From positions 1 through 17,852 of the forward strand of contig JBBRUV010000054.1 in assembly GCA_038247465.1 (NCBI GenBank): DNA of 17,852 nt. Reading direction: 5' to 3'. This document shows, in pieces, positions 5,901 through 13,600 of this stretch. The notes under the pieces were generated by a model, which worked only from the letters and a program-made list of their open reading frames with translations, was not told the origin of the DNA and did not search any database. The DNA is from JBBRNH01 sp038247465. Its GTDB lineage: Bacteria; Bacteroidota; Bacteroidia; Cytophagales; Spirosomataceae. Within the stretch, counting starts at the first letter, position 1; each line of letters begins with the position of its first letter. The position numbers and the translations under genes are program-made.

Positions 5901-8135
5901 CAACGACTGGTTCAACGATGAATAAAAGTGCGTTGGGGTATCTATTTCATACTGTCGGCTCCGGTTGTTGTAGCTGGCCGATACGTCGGGCAGTTGCAGC
6001 GTTGCCTGGATAAAGTTTGTTACCAATTCATCCGGCAACCAGACAGAGCCTAACCCAAACGAAATAAGCGCAACCGGAATAGTAGGCGGTACGATCTGTT
6101 GCAAGGCATAGACATTGGCCTGATAACGGGGTTCACTACGAGCTTTGTCCTCGGCAATAGTCAGTTTTTGCCGAACATTGCCCGATAAATAAGCGTCACG
6201 CTCAATCAGACAGCCCGTTATTGGGTCAAGAAACGCCAAACCTGCCGAAAGTAATTGCTCGGTAACGTCGGCGGCTGATAGACTTAGCCAACCTGTCATA
6301 ACCGACAGATTCAGCCCACCATGAAACCACATCGACAGATTCACCGCGTCAGCTACAGACTCTGCTGTAGTAGGGTAGGGGAGAGCCGTGTTTACCCGCT
6401 CCCGAAAAATAGTCGCCTTTTTCAGAATCGTCTTACCGCCCTCCTTTTGCGGAATTTCTAACGCCTGCACCTGGGCAAATCGGGAATCATAGGTTTCCAG
6501 AAACGACAATTGGCGGTTATTAGTCAGGGGGCCGAAAAACGCCGTAAACTCGTCGTATAGAGTATTGAGGTGCATTCTCAACACGTCAACTTCCCAATCC
6601 TCCTTACCCCCGCGTTCGGCTTCTAACAGCGCGGTAAACGTCTCTTTGAGGGTTCTGTATTGCCGGATAATTGTAAGCTGGCTGTACGTCCGGCCTTTAA
6701 TTCGTAGCGAACCCGGAAAACGAGCGGCCGGGCCGCGTTCGGCTATCTGGTCTGTGGTCTTTTCTGGCCGTTGCTCACCCTCCTTATTTGCTATCAAAAA
6801 GCCTTTGGGTAGTTGACAAATAGCCTCGGTTAGTCGCTGGCTTAACTCTTCCGGTTGTTCCAGAAACAGCGTTGGCCGGTCGGCCCGGTGCAAACCACCC
6901 TTGCCCACTTCATCAGCCCAAACCATCTCCCCCAATAGTTGCCCCGGTCGCCCGGCAAAGTATTCGTTGATATACAGGCTATTCGTTATTTCCTCCCCGT
7001 TTTGCTCCGTTGTCCTGCTCCGAATACTGACCGTCCGCTCAAACGAATGTCCGGCAAACTGACGGTTCACGCCTTCCCGTCGTTGCAGAAACAAAACATC
7101 AGTTGTTACGCTGGTATTGGTATGCGTCTGGGCGGCATTCCGCTCAAACGCGCACGATGGCAAGCGGATGCCTCCAACTAATTCTGTCTCAGCCTGTCGG
7201 CCCAACCATTGCCGGAACTCCCCTCCGCTTTGATCAAGGGTTCCCGACGATGTGATAAGAGCCACTAACCCGCCCGGCCTCACCAACCGCGCTGACCGAC
7301 CAATGAAATAGTTATGAATCGGGTAAGCTGATAAATCGGGGTTCTGACGGTCATAGACGCTGTATGCCCCGAAGGGCACGTTTCCGATCACCAAATCAAA
7401 CGAACTATTCGCTAACTCGGCTTGCTCAAAACCGCCCACTTCGACCGTAGCATCCGGGTACAATAGACCCAAAATCAGCCCGGCAATCGGGTCTTTCTCA
7501 ACGGCTACCCACTCGCTACGGGCGTTTACAGACGGGGGCGAAAAACCCAAAAAATGACCGATACCCGCGCCCGGCTCCAACACCCGCCCCCCTGCAAAGC
7601 CAAACTTCTCGACGGCTTGCCAAACGGCGGTAATGATGGCTGCGGGCGTATAGAAAGCAGTCAGGCATGAAGCGGCTGCGGCCTGTCGTTCTTCGGTAGT
7701 CAGCACCTCATCCAACAAGGTAAGGTAGCGGCTACCTTCCTCAAAAGCCGATGCCAAACCACCCCAGCCGGAAAATTGCACCAATTGGGCTTTCTCTTCG
7801 TCGGTCGCTTCTCGGCTTTCTTGGGCAAGTTGCTTAGCTAACTGGATAGCTCTAACGTTGGCCTTTATACGTTCACCTACTGTTTTAGGGTTGAATAAGT
7901 CAGCGGTTAGTCGGAAGTTGCGCCCGTTTATGGTTGGTCGTTCCTGAATAAGCGGCAAAATAACGTCTGCCTTATCGGTAAGGCTTTCGCCAACGTACGG
8001 GCGAACCGGCACAGATTCAAGGCGGGAGAGGGGCAACGTGGTAGCCCCCGAAAGAAACCCAAACAGACTTAGCTGGATGCTGTTAGGCGGGCTGACCAGC
8101 ATACGGTCAACCGGGATATGTCGGCGTTGACGCAT
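2979..8135 (-). CDS. N12-class adenine DNA methylase fused to SNF2-type helicase
   Basis: The 1718-residue protein belongs to the large methylase-helicase proteins of plasmids, phages and integrative elements (COG4646-like; compare phage P1 DarB). An N-terminal region with FSGWGGL (about residue 123) leads into the methylase fold: AdoMet motif VLEPGAGIGHF near residue 188 and catalytic NVPFG near 252, the N12-class form of NPPY. The helicase core follows: Walker A AVGSGKT near 873, DECH near 1040, LATGTPISNT near 1089, and NGRIIRQGN near 1408. The last 200 residues are helical. It probably modifies or protects the element's DNA during transfer. The leader repeat ends about nine bases before this ATG; Met12 is an alternative start. 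The gene carries one copy of the GCCGAACGCGGCCC repeat in each of two frames and three copies of a GCGG-CAYY-CCGC repeat, and a PNGG tandem near residue 1295. It is full length with no lesions. Confidence 0.9.
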   Translation of the reverse strand: MRQRRHIPVDRMLVSPPNSIQLSLFGFLSGATTLPLSRLESVPVRPYVGESLTDKADVILPLIQERPTINGRNFRLTADLFNPKTVGERIKANVRAIQLAKQLAQESREATDEEKAQLVQFSGWGGLASAFEEGSRYLTLLDEVLTTEERQAAAASCLTAFYTPAAIITAVWQAVEKFGFAGGRVLEPGAGIGHFLGFSPPSVNARSEWVAVEKDPIAGLILGLLYPDATVEVGGFEQAELANSSFDLVIGNVPFGAYSVYDRQNPDLSAYPIHNYFIGRSARLVRPGGLVALITSSGTLDQSGGEFRQWLGRQAETELVGGIRLPSCAFERNAAQTHTNTSVTTDVLFLQRREGVNRQFAGHSFERTVSIRSRTTEQNGEEITNSLYINEYFAGRPGQLLGEMVWADEVGKGGLHRADRPTLFLEQPEELSQRLTEAICQLPKGFLIANKEGEQRPEKTTDQIAERGPAARFPGSLRIKGRTYSQLTIIRQYRTLKETFTALLEAERGGKEDWEVDVLRMHLNTLYDEFTAFFGPLTNNRQLSFLETYDSRFAQVQALEIPQKEGGKTILKKATIFRERVNTALPYPTTAESVADAVNLSMWFHGGLNLSVMTGWLSLSAADVTEQLLSAGLAFLDPITGCLIERDAYLSGNVRQKLTIAEDKARSEPRYQANVYALQQIVPPTIPVALISFGLGSVWLPDELVTNFIQATLQLPDVSASYNNRSRQYEIDTPTHFYSSLNQSLGTSHRTALQLIDAALNSRSVVITKTITQDGKEGSRSVVTVRDVEATSQAIAAQERLGELFVDFAREQYESVIEETFNQLYNTHVPRRFARPTYPHYPSANPAITLRDHQFRAVERIKIQDTMLAHAVGSGKTYTMITGAMELKRLGIARKPLLVVQNSTVEDVARSWRLLYPSAVVYVPQRSDLEASGRKRFLQRIATNCFDGIIIPQSFLKLIPDDPASEQAFLQEEIDRVEAAVAAAARQNKCGPRSAKKSLVKRLNELRLRLEARRLRQADRKKDNILSFDELGIDALFLDECHKYKRLGFFTSRRGIKGIDPAGSEDALSAMFKCRSVQARQGRVVLATGTPISNTMAEAWTMLRFIAPNRLDEARISTFDQFAGAFGQLIASFELTTTGQFKAVSRFARFVNVRQLSELYRAHVDVVLNDDVVEFQRDQTLPVLKDGGFTKIVLPQTEGVQAELDTIRERLRWFEELTGSEKRENCHLPLVLFGQARKTTLDIRLVSARNDAGCRPDEPGSKLNRAATEIVRLYQQSDSYKGTQLVFADVYQSPNGGCPNGGSPARLFVEEDERLCVAPECRTTRFNLFDDLKLKLVAAGIPANEVAVCPAEADKREAVFAKVRTGEIRVMLGTSERMGIGVNVQERLVSLHHLDAPNRPTDFEQRNGRIIRQGNSHAAWGIPIEILTYGVDRTLDATAYGRLAIKQKFINQVLKGHLTDEAMNDISADDDFAAMSFDQMMATLSGSQYALAYAAKQLDLSRLLTARKNWQRGVLDAQMQVERARRTLSVHVPLLPTLESEVAILKTRFATDELPYNLSQVVIEGVTYTEKFGGPVQHLLDQMRGQLKRRSIPQAAITVNGLSFSLMGEVRQDIFTLRNDYSFIYQWGNSLQGEIMSGPGLFQSLRQSVAHAAYLPAQCQQRINRARADEAAFIQKVNEPFRHSQKITELESEIADLQTAMLRESERSAAQPETVEIA
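3003..3020. repeat. GCGG-CACT-CCGC mini-hairpin, family 2
   Basis: CTGGGCGGCACTCCGCTC differs at one base from the copy at 7128-7145. It encodes the SERSAAQ segment at the very C-terminus of the methylase-helicase. Confidence 0.55.
4225..4258 (-). repeat. Short tandem repeat in the helicase region
   Basis: Two adjacent 15-base units of the form CCNAACGGAGGTT encode PNGGCPNGGS in an insert preceding the C-terminal helicase lobe. The insert also holds ECRTTRFN-type residues not expected in shorter relatives. Confidence 0.5.
4364..4382. repeat. GCGG-CATC-CCGC mini-hairpin, family 2
   Basis: CGTCTGGGCGGCATCCCGC matches the 7125-7143 copy at 18 of 19 bases but is read in a different frame (DAGCRPDE instead of ERNAAQT). 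Confidence 0.55.
5151..5166. repeat. GCCG-AACG-CGGC-CCG element, family 3
   Basis: AGCCGAACGCGGCCCG lies within the methylase-helicase between Walker A and DECH, on the plus strand, antisense to the gene. It is read by the gene as CGPRSAK in a basic linker. Confidence 0.6.
6728..6745. repeat. GCCG-AACG-CGGC-CCG element, family 3
   Basis: This copy is in gene sense and encodes AERGPAA near residue 467, between the methylase and helicase parts. On the minus strand it shares the 20-base segment TAGCCGAACGCGGCCCGGCC with the copy at 9851 in rloA. Confidence 0.65.
7125..7145. repeat. GCGG-CATT-CCGC mini-hairpin, family 2
   Basis: The copy (core 7132-7143) encodes ERNAAQT in the methylase domain shortly after the catalytic NVPFG motif, in a position likely to be a surface loop. 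Confidence 0.55.
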
Positions 8136-8144
8136 CCTGATTTT

Positions 8145-8274
8145 GCCCGAAGTAACACCGCGCCGGCGGACCGGTCGGTGCCGCGCAGAAGTAACACTAT
8201 AAAAATACCGCTTTTTAGGCGGTAGGGCAAGGTTTCAGGAAGATACAGCCGGAGCCTTCGCTCCCTTTCGTCAG
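8145..8274 (-). repeat. Shared promoter/leader module, copy 3 (methylase-helicase)
   Basis: This third copy shares GCTCCCTTTCGTCAG (8260-8274) and the leader hairpin with copy 2, and GCCCGAAGTAACA with copy 1. The leader hairpin (8156-8180) is CACCG/CGGTG with an inner perfect CCGG/CCGG stem, about 20 bases before the ATG. The distal end of the copy abuts the end of the rloB frame. Confidence 0.8.
8200..8230 (-). promoter_or_regulatory. Bacteroidota-type promoter of the methylase-helicase gene
   Basis: TTG (8228-8230), 20 bases, then TATTTTTA (8200-8207) on the minus strand, with the same spacing as copy 1. The spacer contains the inverted repeat TACCGC/GCGGTA around seven bases (plus 8206-8224), which touches both promoter elements and could be an operator. 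Confidence 0.65.
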
Positions 8275-8276
8275 AT

Positions 8277-9054
8277 TCAGGCAGTGTATCCGTTATTCTC
8301 AAGTAATTTATTTCCCCCACCCAAAATCACCTTCACCAACCGAAACACAGTCGTTGAAGATTCTTCCGTGGCGGGGCTGCTGTGGTCGTATTGTTCATAC
8401 AGGCGTTCGGCTCATTCGATGGCCTGGCGGATGCGCGGCTTATCGGTTTTTGGGTCAAGGGCCAGCAACAGGTCAAAGAAATCACTACTGATTAGTTTGC
8501 TATCCTGACCGTCGTACCGCACCGAGTAGGGCAACAGGCACTCATTGAGCCGGTCGTTATACTGTCGACGGTGCATGGCTCCGCCCTGGTGATCCAGAAA
8601 GTGCAGCAATAGCCAGTACTCGAACGCCTGATTGGAGTAGGCTACCCGGCCCGGTCCAAACAGTTGCTCGGCCAATCGGACGGCCTCGTTGAAATCCTGC
8701 GCTGGGAAGTCGTCCCGGTCAAAGACGCACCAGACCTGATCGTAGTGGCGACCTTTGGCGGCTTCGTCGTCTCGAATCTGTTCGGCCCGGCGTACTAAGG
8801 AAAGGGTATTGAAGCCGGTTCCGACCGCTTTCACACGAATCGTAGGCTGCTCGAACTGACGAAAATAACTCACCGCCCGGCGGCCCGGTTCCGTATTTAC
8901 TCCTTCCGTAATAATCAGTAGGCGCAGCGAGACATCGGGTGCCAGATCACTGCGCGTCAGTGAAAACGGTTTACGTTTAGCCAGTCGGCGTTTTTCCTGT
9001 TGCTCGGCTTCGAGCGCGGCTTTATCCAATCGTTCGCGTCGGCGACCCGGTCAT
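8277..9054 (-). pseudogene. rloB: RloB-family TOPRIM protein gene, broken
   Basis: RloB signatures are present: ITEGVNTEP near residue 40 (TOPRIM glutamate), VFDRDD near 104 (DxD), and SNQAFEYWLLLHF near 135. The frame stops at TGA (8412-8414) after 205 residues, yet continues in frame for 44 codons that resemble the normal RloB C-terminus (AERLYEQYD, then STTVFRLVK) to TGA at 8277. A CGA-to-TGA change would explain this. The start also looks damaged: the open frame begins only at TTG (9027-9029). The ATG at 9052-9054, overlapping the rloA stop as ATGA, is one base out of frame; removing one base from the CCC at 9046-9048 would give MTGRRRERLDKAAL, a normal basic RloB start. The partner of rloA in RloAB/AbiL-like pairs, it is probably inactive or makes a shortened product. 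Confidence 0.75.
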
Positions 9055-10505
9055 AAAACACCGACTGGCTCTGCCGACGGGATGCCCGCATCGGCGGACC
9101 GGCCCAACTGCTCCTGCGTTGACTGTATTAACTGGCCAACACCTTCTTCGTATTCGTTGAGGTAGGGTACGGCACCATAACGGCCTTGCAGGTATTTTTC
9201 CCGGAAATCGTCGGACTTACGTACCTGATCGGTTTTGAAGCCTGCCAGTGAATACAGCGACGACGCACCGTATCGGTCTTTTTTGACAAACCAAATTTGA
9301 TCGCGCCGGAGTAGGGGAGTAACAGCACCCGCACTGGAAGGTCCTTCGGCCGGGCCGCGTTCGGCGGTCATCAGGTTACTGTCGTGGGTATTAAAGATGA
9401 GTTGGGCATGATGGGGGTTGGTGACCGGAGAGTGAAACAGACCTACAAGCCTTTGCACCAGATTCGGGTGCAGCTTCGATTCCAGTTCGTCGATCACCAG
9501 CACGTCGCCCTGTTGCAGCGTCTCCAGAATAGGTCCCGACAGGGCAAAATATTTCTGTGTTCCCGACGACTCATCTTCCATGTCAAACTCCAGCACACCC
9601 GTCCGGTTGCCCGACGAATCATAGACCCGGTGCACGGCTTTGGCTCCGCCGAAAATCAGTCCGTCTTTTTCGGTCAGGGCCGCCGTGAGTCGTTCCCGCA
9701 GATCAGACGGCAGGTTTCCCGGCAAATCGCTTTCGTGTTCGATAGCCCGCACCCGAACATCGGTAATGCCGAGGTCGGCCTCCCGCAAAAATCCCATGAT
9801 GGCTCCTTTGCCGGTTGGGTGCATCACTTTACTGACCGTAAACCCTTCGTAGCCGAACGCGGCCCGGCCCTCCTCCTGCAAACCCGAAATGATATTGAAG
9901 CGGCCAAGCCAGCCAAACACCCGCTGGGCCAGCACTTCGTTGAACTGAGCCGCCACCGACAGCAGCAGCGCGTCGGGCCGGATCATGCCGTCTTTGATTA
10001 GTCTGAATCCAATTTTGAACTGACGCGCATGTACGGCATCGAAGGTTTGTCCGTCGCGGTAGAAAATCTCGATCTCTTTCGTTTTAGGGCGGGCCAGGTC
10101 GGGCCGGTAGAACAGCCATTCGGCCACGACATGGTCGGCGGTGGCCGCAAAACCATACCGAAACAGGTCGCCCTCATGCAGAAAAACCAATTCAAACTCA
10201 GAAGGCGCCTGTTCCGTATCGGGGTTCAGACGGAACGGCACAACCGGGATTTTCTGCCCCGTGCTGGCTGCTGACCGCAGGATGAACAACCGCATCACGT
10301 GCATGGCCTCCACCAGCTTGCTTTTGCCGGCGGCATTGGCTCCGTAAATAGCGGCTGTCCGCAGCAGCCGAACCGGACCCGTTAGCTCACCCTCGATCAG
10401 GTTAGCTTCGGTAAGCGGGTCTTTGTCGTAGCCTGAAGCGACCAGTGACAGCTTGGCTTCGTCGCGGAACGATTTGTAGTTCTGAACAGAGAATTGCACC
10501 AACAT
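9051..10505 (-). CDS. rloA: RloA-like AAA15-family ATPase
   Basis: The 484-residue protein has the form of AAA_15/AAA_21 ABC-like ATPases: an N-terminal strand MLVQFSVQNYKSFRDEAKLSL, Walker A YGANAAGKSKLVEAM near residue 55, Walker B LVIDELESKLHPN near 332, the switch histidine in FNTHDSN near 373, and the conserved C-terminal RRDQIWFVKKDRYGASSLYSL. These pair with RloB; the pair was named from restriction-linked loci of Campylobacter and resembles the lactococcal abortive-infection pair AbiL (from memory, unchecked). All ATPase motifs are intact. Three small GC-rich elements lie in loops: GRAAFGY (9852-9865), AERGPAEGP right after the switch histidine (9352-9365), and RSADAG in the C-terminal tail (9086-9097). 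Its stop overlaps an ATG for rloB as ATGA. Confidence 0.88.
   Translation of the reverse strand: MLVQFSVQNYKSFRDEAKLSLVASGYDKDPLTEANLIEGELTGPVRLLRTAAIYGANAAGKSKLVEAMHVMRLFILRSAASTGQKIPVVPFRLNPDTEQAPSEFELVFLHEGDLFRYGFAATADHVVAEWLFYRPDLARPKTKEIEIFYRDGQTFDAVHARQFKIGFRLIKDGMIRPDALLLSVAAQFNEVLAQRVFGWLGRFNIISGLQEEGRAAFGYEGFTVSKVMHPTGKGAIMGFLREADLGITDVRVRAIEHESDLPGNLPSDLRERLTAALTEKDGLIFGGAKAVHRVYDSSGNRTGVLEFDMEDESSGTQKYFALSGPILETLQQGDVLVIDELESKLHPNLVQRLVGLFHSPVTNPHHAQLIFNTHDSNLMTAERGPAEGPSSAGAVTPLLRRDQIWFVKKDRYGASSLYSLAGFKTDQVRKSDDFREKYLQGRYGAVPYLNEYEEGVGQLIQSTQEQLGRSADAGIPSAEPVGVL
9084..9105. repeat. CCGC-ATCG-GCGG mini-hairpin, family 1
   Basis: CCGCATCGGCGGACCGGCC (from 9086) encodes GRSADAG in the rloA C-terminal extension. 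It resembles the leader elements at 2597 and 8158 (CCGC-GCCG-GCGG-ACC) and matches the complement of the element at 15815-15830 over CCGCATCGGCGG. Confidence 0.55.
9350..9366. repeat. GCCG-AACG-CGGC-CCG element, family 3
   Basis: The copy is in gene sense in rloA and encodes AERGPAE. Relatives normally go almost directly from the HDSNL switch segment to RRDQIWF, so about 15 residues here look inserted. Confidence 0.6.
9850..9869. repeat. GCCG-AACG-CGGC-CCG element, family 3
   Basis: TAGCCGAACGCGGCCCGGCC lies antisense to rloA, encoding GRAAFGY between ISGLQEE and EGFTV. Same element as 6728, opposite orientation relative to its gene and a different reading frame. Confidence 0.65.
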
Positions 10506-10663
10506 GGTATAATGTGGTCTTTATTTGCATAGATAACGCAATAATCGTCAATATAATTAATTTTCCTTGCGTTTATTGGCAGTTATTCCCTTAGTTGACT
10601 GGATAAATCACTATTTTTGACAGCTAAAATACACTGTCTTACTCTCAGTTTTACCTGTACAGG
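10506..10663. promoter_or_regulatory. Divergent intergenic promoter region
   Basis: This AT-rich 158-base spacer separates the rloA and helicase starts. On the plus strand TATTTTTG (10612-10619) is an exact TAnnTTTG -7 element; the -33 region (around TTAG at 10591-10594) is weak. Transcription would start near 10626, about 38 bases before the helicase ATG. On the minus strand TATCTATG (about 10528-10535) is a one-mismatch -7 candidate for rloA. Confidence 0.5.
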
Positions 10664-13600
10664 ATGCATAATCATTCCCACCATCCGCATCACCCCCGCA
10701 TCGGTGTTCCCCTTGAAATTGGTCAGATCATCGGGAATCTGGTTCCGGGTGAACCCGTTGTCCTGACCCGAATCCAGCCGATTGGTCAGCGAATTTCCCT
10801 ACAGTACACGGGCAAACTCACCAACCAGTCAAGCAGTAAAGTGATCACCCAACAGGAAGCCGCTCAGTTGCATGTGCTGGCTGTTGAGGGTGCGTTCAGC
10901 TTCACCGGCGACCCAACCGGGTTTACTTTGTTTGCCGAAGCCGAACGGATTCATTCAGCCTATCAGTTCGATCCGCTTTTTGCCGTCAATTGCAGCGTGG
11001 TCGATCCGTTGCCGCACCAAGTTGAAGCCGTTTATAAATACCTGCTGCCCCTGCCCAACATCCGGTTTTTGCTGGCCGACGATACCGGAGCCGGTAAAAC
11101 CATTATGACCGGGCTGTTGCTGAAAGAAATGCTCACCCGCGGACTGATCGAGCGGGTATTGATTGTAACACCGGGCGGACTAACGCGCCAGTGGCAGGAG
11201 GACGAAATGGCCCTCAAATTCAATCTGCCCTTCAAACTCGTCAACCGGGCGGCTTTCGCGGCTGATCCCACCATCTTCCAAAGCTCAGATCGGTTAGTGA
11301 CCTCGATTGACTTTCTGCGGGGTGACGACGTGCTGAACATCGTCCGGTCGTTGCGCTGGGATATGGTGGTGGTGGACGAAGCCCACAAACTGTCCGCCTT
11401 TGACTATGGCGAGAAGAAATATAAATCCAAACGGTACGAAGCCATCCAGGGACTGGCCCAGACCTGCGAACACCTGCTGTTGCTGACCGCCACGCCACAC
11501 CGGGGTAGGCGCGACACGTTCAAAAACCTGCTTCAACTACTCGATGAGGATATTTTTGCGACTGACACCCTCGTTACCGAGCGGGTGCGCGAGCTGGGCG
11601 AAAATGGGCTGAACAAGTTCTTTATCCGGCGGCTCAAAGAGGAAATGAAAGACTGGAACGGGCAACCACTGTTTAAGCAACGGTTCACCAAAACGGTCAT
11701 GTATCGGCTCACTCCCGCCGAGAAAAAACTCTACGATGGTGTGACCAATTACCTCAGCCAGCAACGCCAGGAAGCCATTCAGGAGCAAAATATCCATGTA
11801 ACACTGGCCCTGCTGGTTATGCAGCGACGGCTTACATCGTCCATTTATGCCATCAAACGCACCCTCTCGCACCGGCATCAGGCATTGCAGGGATTACTGA
11901 CCGAACTCACCAACAACCCCGGCCTGTGGAGCCAGCGCCAACGGGTCGATGGGGGCGGCCTCCCGCTGGGGATGGATTCCTTAGACGAGTACGACGAATT
12001 GGACGACCGTGACCGCGAAGGATTAGAAACCATTCTGGCCGACCCCCGCAAGTTCCGGCTCTTCACAACCGCCAAAAGCCCGGCCCAGATTCGCGACGAA
12101 GCCACCGAAGTAAAACACCTGCTCACAATGGCCGAAGAACTTTACGGCAACGAACAGGAGGAACAGAAATTCGTTGAGCTGCGCGACTTGCTGGCTTCGG
12201 AAGGGGTGCGCGACCGGCAGGAGAAACTCGTTGTTTTCACTGAACACAAAGATACGCTCGACTACCTCGAAGGCCGTTTACGCAACAATGGCTATACGGT
12301 GGCGACCATTCACGGCGGCAAATCGGTGGACGAACGCCGGACCGCGCAGACGCAGTTTGCCCGCGAGTCTCAGATCCTGATTGCCACCGATGCTGCCGGC
12401 GAAGGTATCAACCTGCAGTTCTGCCGCCTGCTTATCAACTGGGATATTCCCTGGAACCCCAACCGGCTCGAACAGCGCATGGGACGGATTCATCGCTACG
12501 GCCAACAGCAAAACGTGATGGTCTTTAACCTCGTGGCCCGAAATACCCGCGAAGGCAACGTACTCGAAAAGCTGCTTACCAAACTCGACCAGATTCGGGA
12601 GCAAATGGGCGACGACCGGGTGTATGACGTAATTTCTGACGTGTTTGAAAACGTGAGCCTCGATGCTATTACCGACTCCGTATTTAACGGAAAAGCCACC
12701 GCTTTCGACGATGCCATCCAGCAACAGCTAAACCCGACCCTGATTCGGCAACGCATTGACGAACAACGCAATCAACTGGCCCACAGCACCGTAAATTACG
12801 GCGAAGCCCACGCCCTTAAAGAACAGTCAGACGAAAAACGGCTCCAGCCGATCTACATCCGACAATTTTTCGACAAAGCATTTGGGTTTATCGGCGGCTC
12901 GCTCACCGAAGAACGACCAAACCTGTTTACCATCGGCAAACTGCCCGAAGCCCTTGCCCAGCGGCTCCGAACCGAGTACAGTGTGCTGGTTGACCCCGCT
13001 CAGTGGCGGCTATGTTTCGACAAACAACTCTTTCTGGAACAACAACGGCAGGTGACCGACCTCACCCGAACCTACTATATCAATCCCGGCAACCCGCTGT
13101 TCGACGCGCTGGTGCAACTCATCCGAAACCAATGCCGCAACGACGCGCTCCAGGGTGTCGTGCTGATCTCGCCCGAAGACCCTCAGCCCTTCACGGCCTT
13201 TCTGGTCAAATCACAGATTACCGACGAACGTAAAGTGGTCGATAGCATTGCCGACGAACGGCTGGTGCTGGTGTGTCAGCAAGCAGACGGAAGCTTATCG
13301 GTTACGTCGCCGGCCAAATTGCTCGACCTGTACCCGCCAATCACCTTTGCCAAAGGCACGGGCCGCGACCGGCTTGAAACGCCCGGCAGCGAATCGATCA
13401 GCACCGACGAGGTCGTAAATTGGAGTTTTGAACATGTTACCGAAAAACAACTGGCCGAGTCCGACGAACGCATTGGCCGCGATGCCGACCAACGCCGGGA
13501 GTACCTCGAAACGGCTTTTACTGAACTGATTGTGGGACTGACGGGCGAGATTAATGAGTTGCAGAATAAGCTGCTACTGACTGGCTTGTTGCCGGGTGAT

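Noticed and set aside
8252..8265. Hairpin GGAGC-CTTC-GCTCC after rloB as a terminator
   Set aside because: The stem is only five pairs with no following T-run, and the sequence belongs to the shared promoter module, so it was not called.
9384..10001. 205-codon plus-strand frame
   Set aside because: It is antisense to rloA with no recognisable domain or start context.
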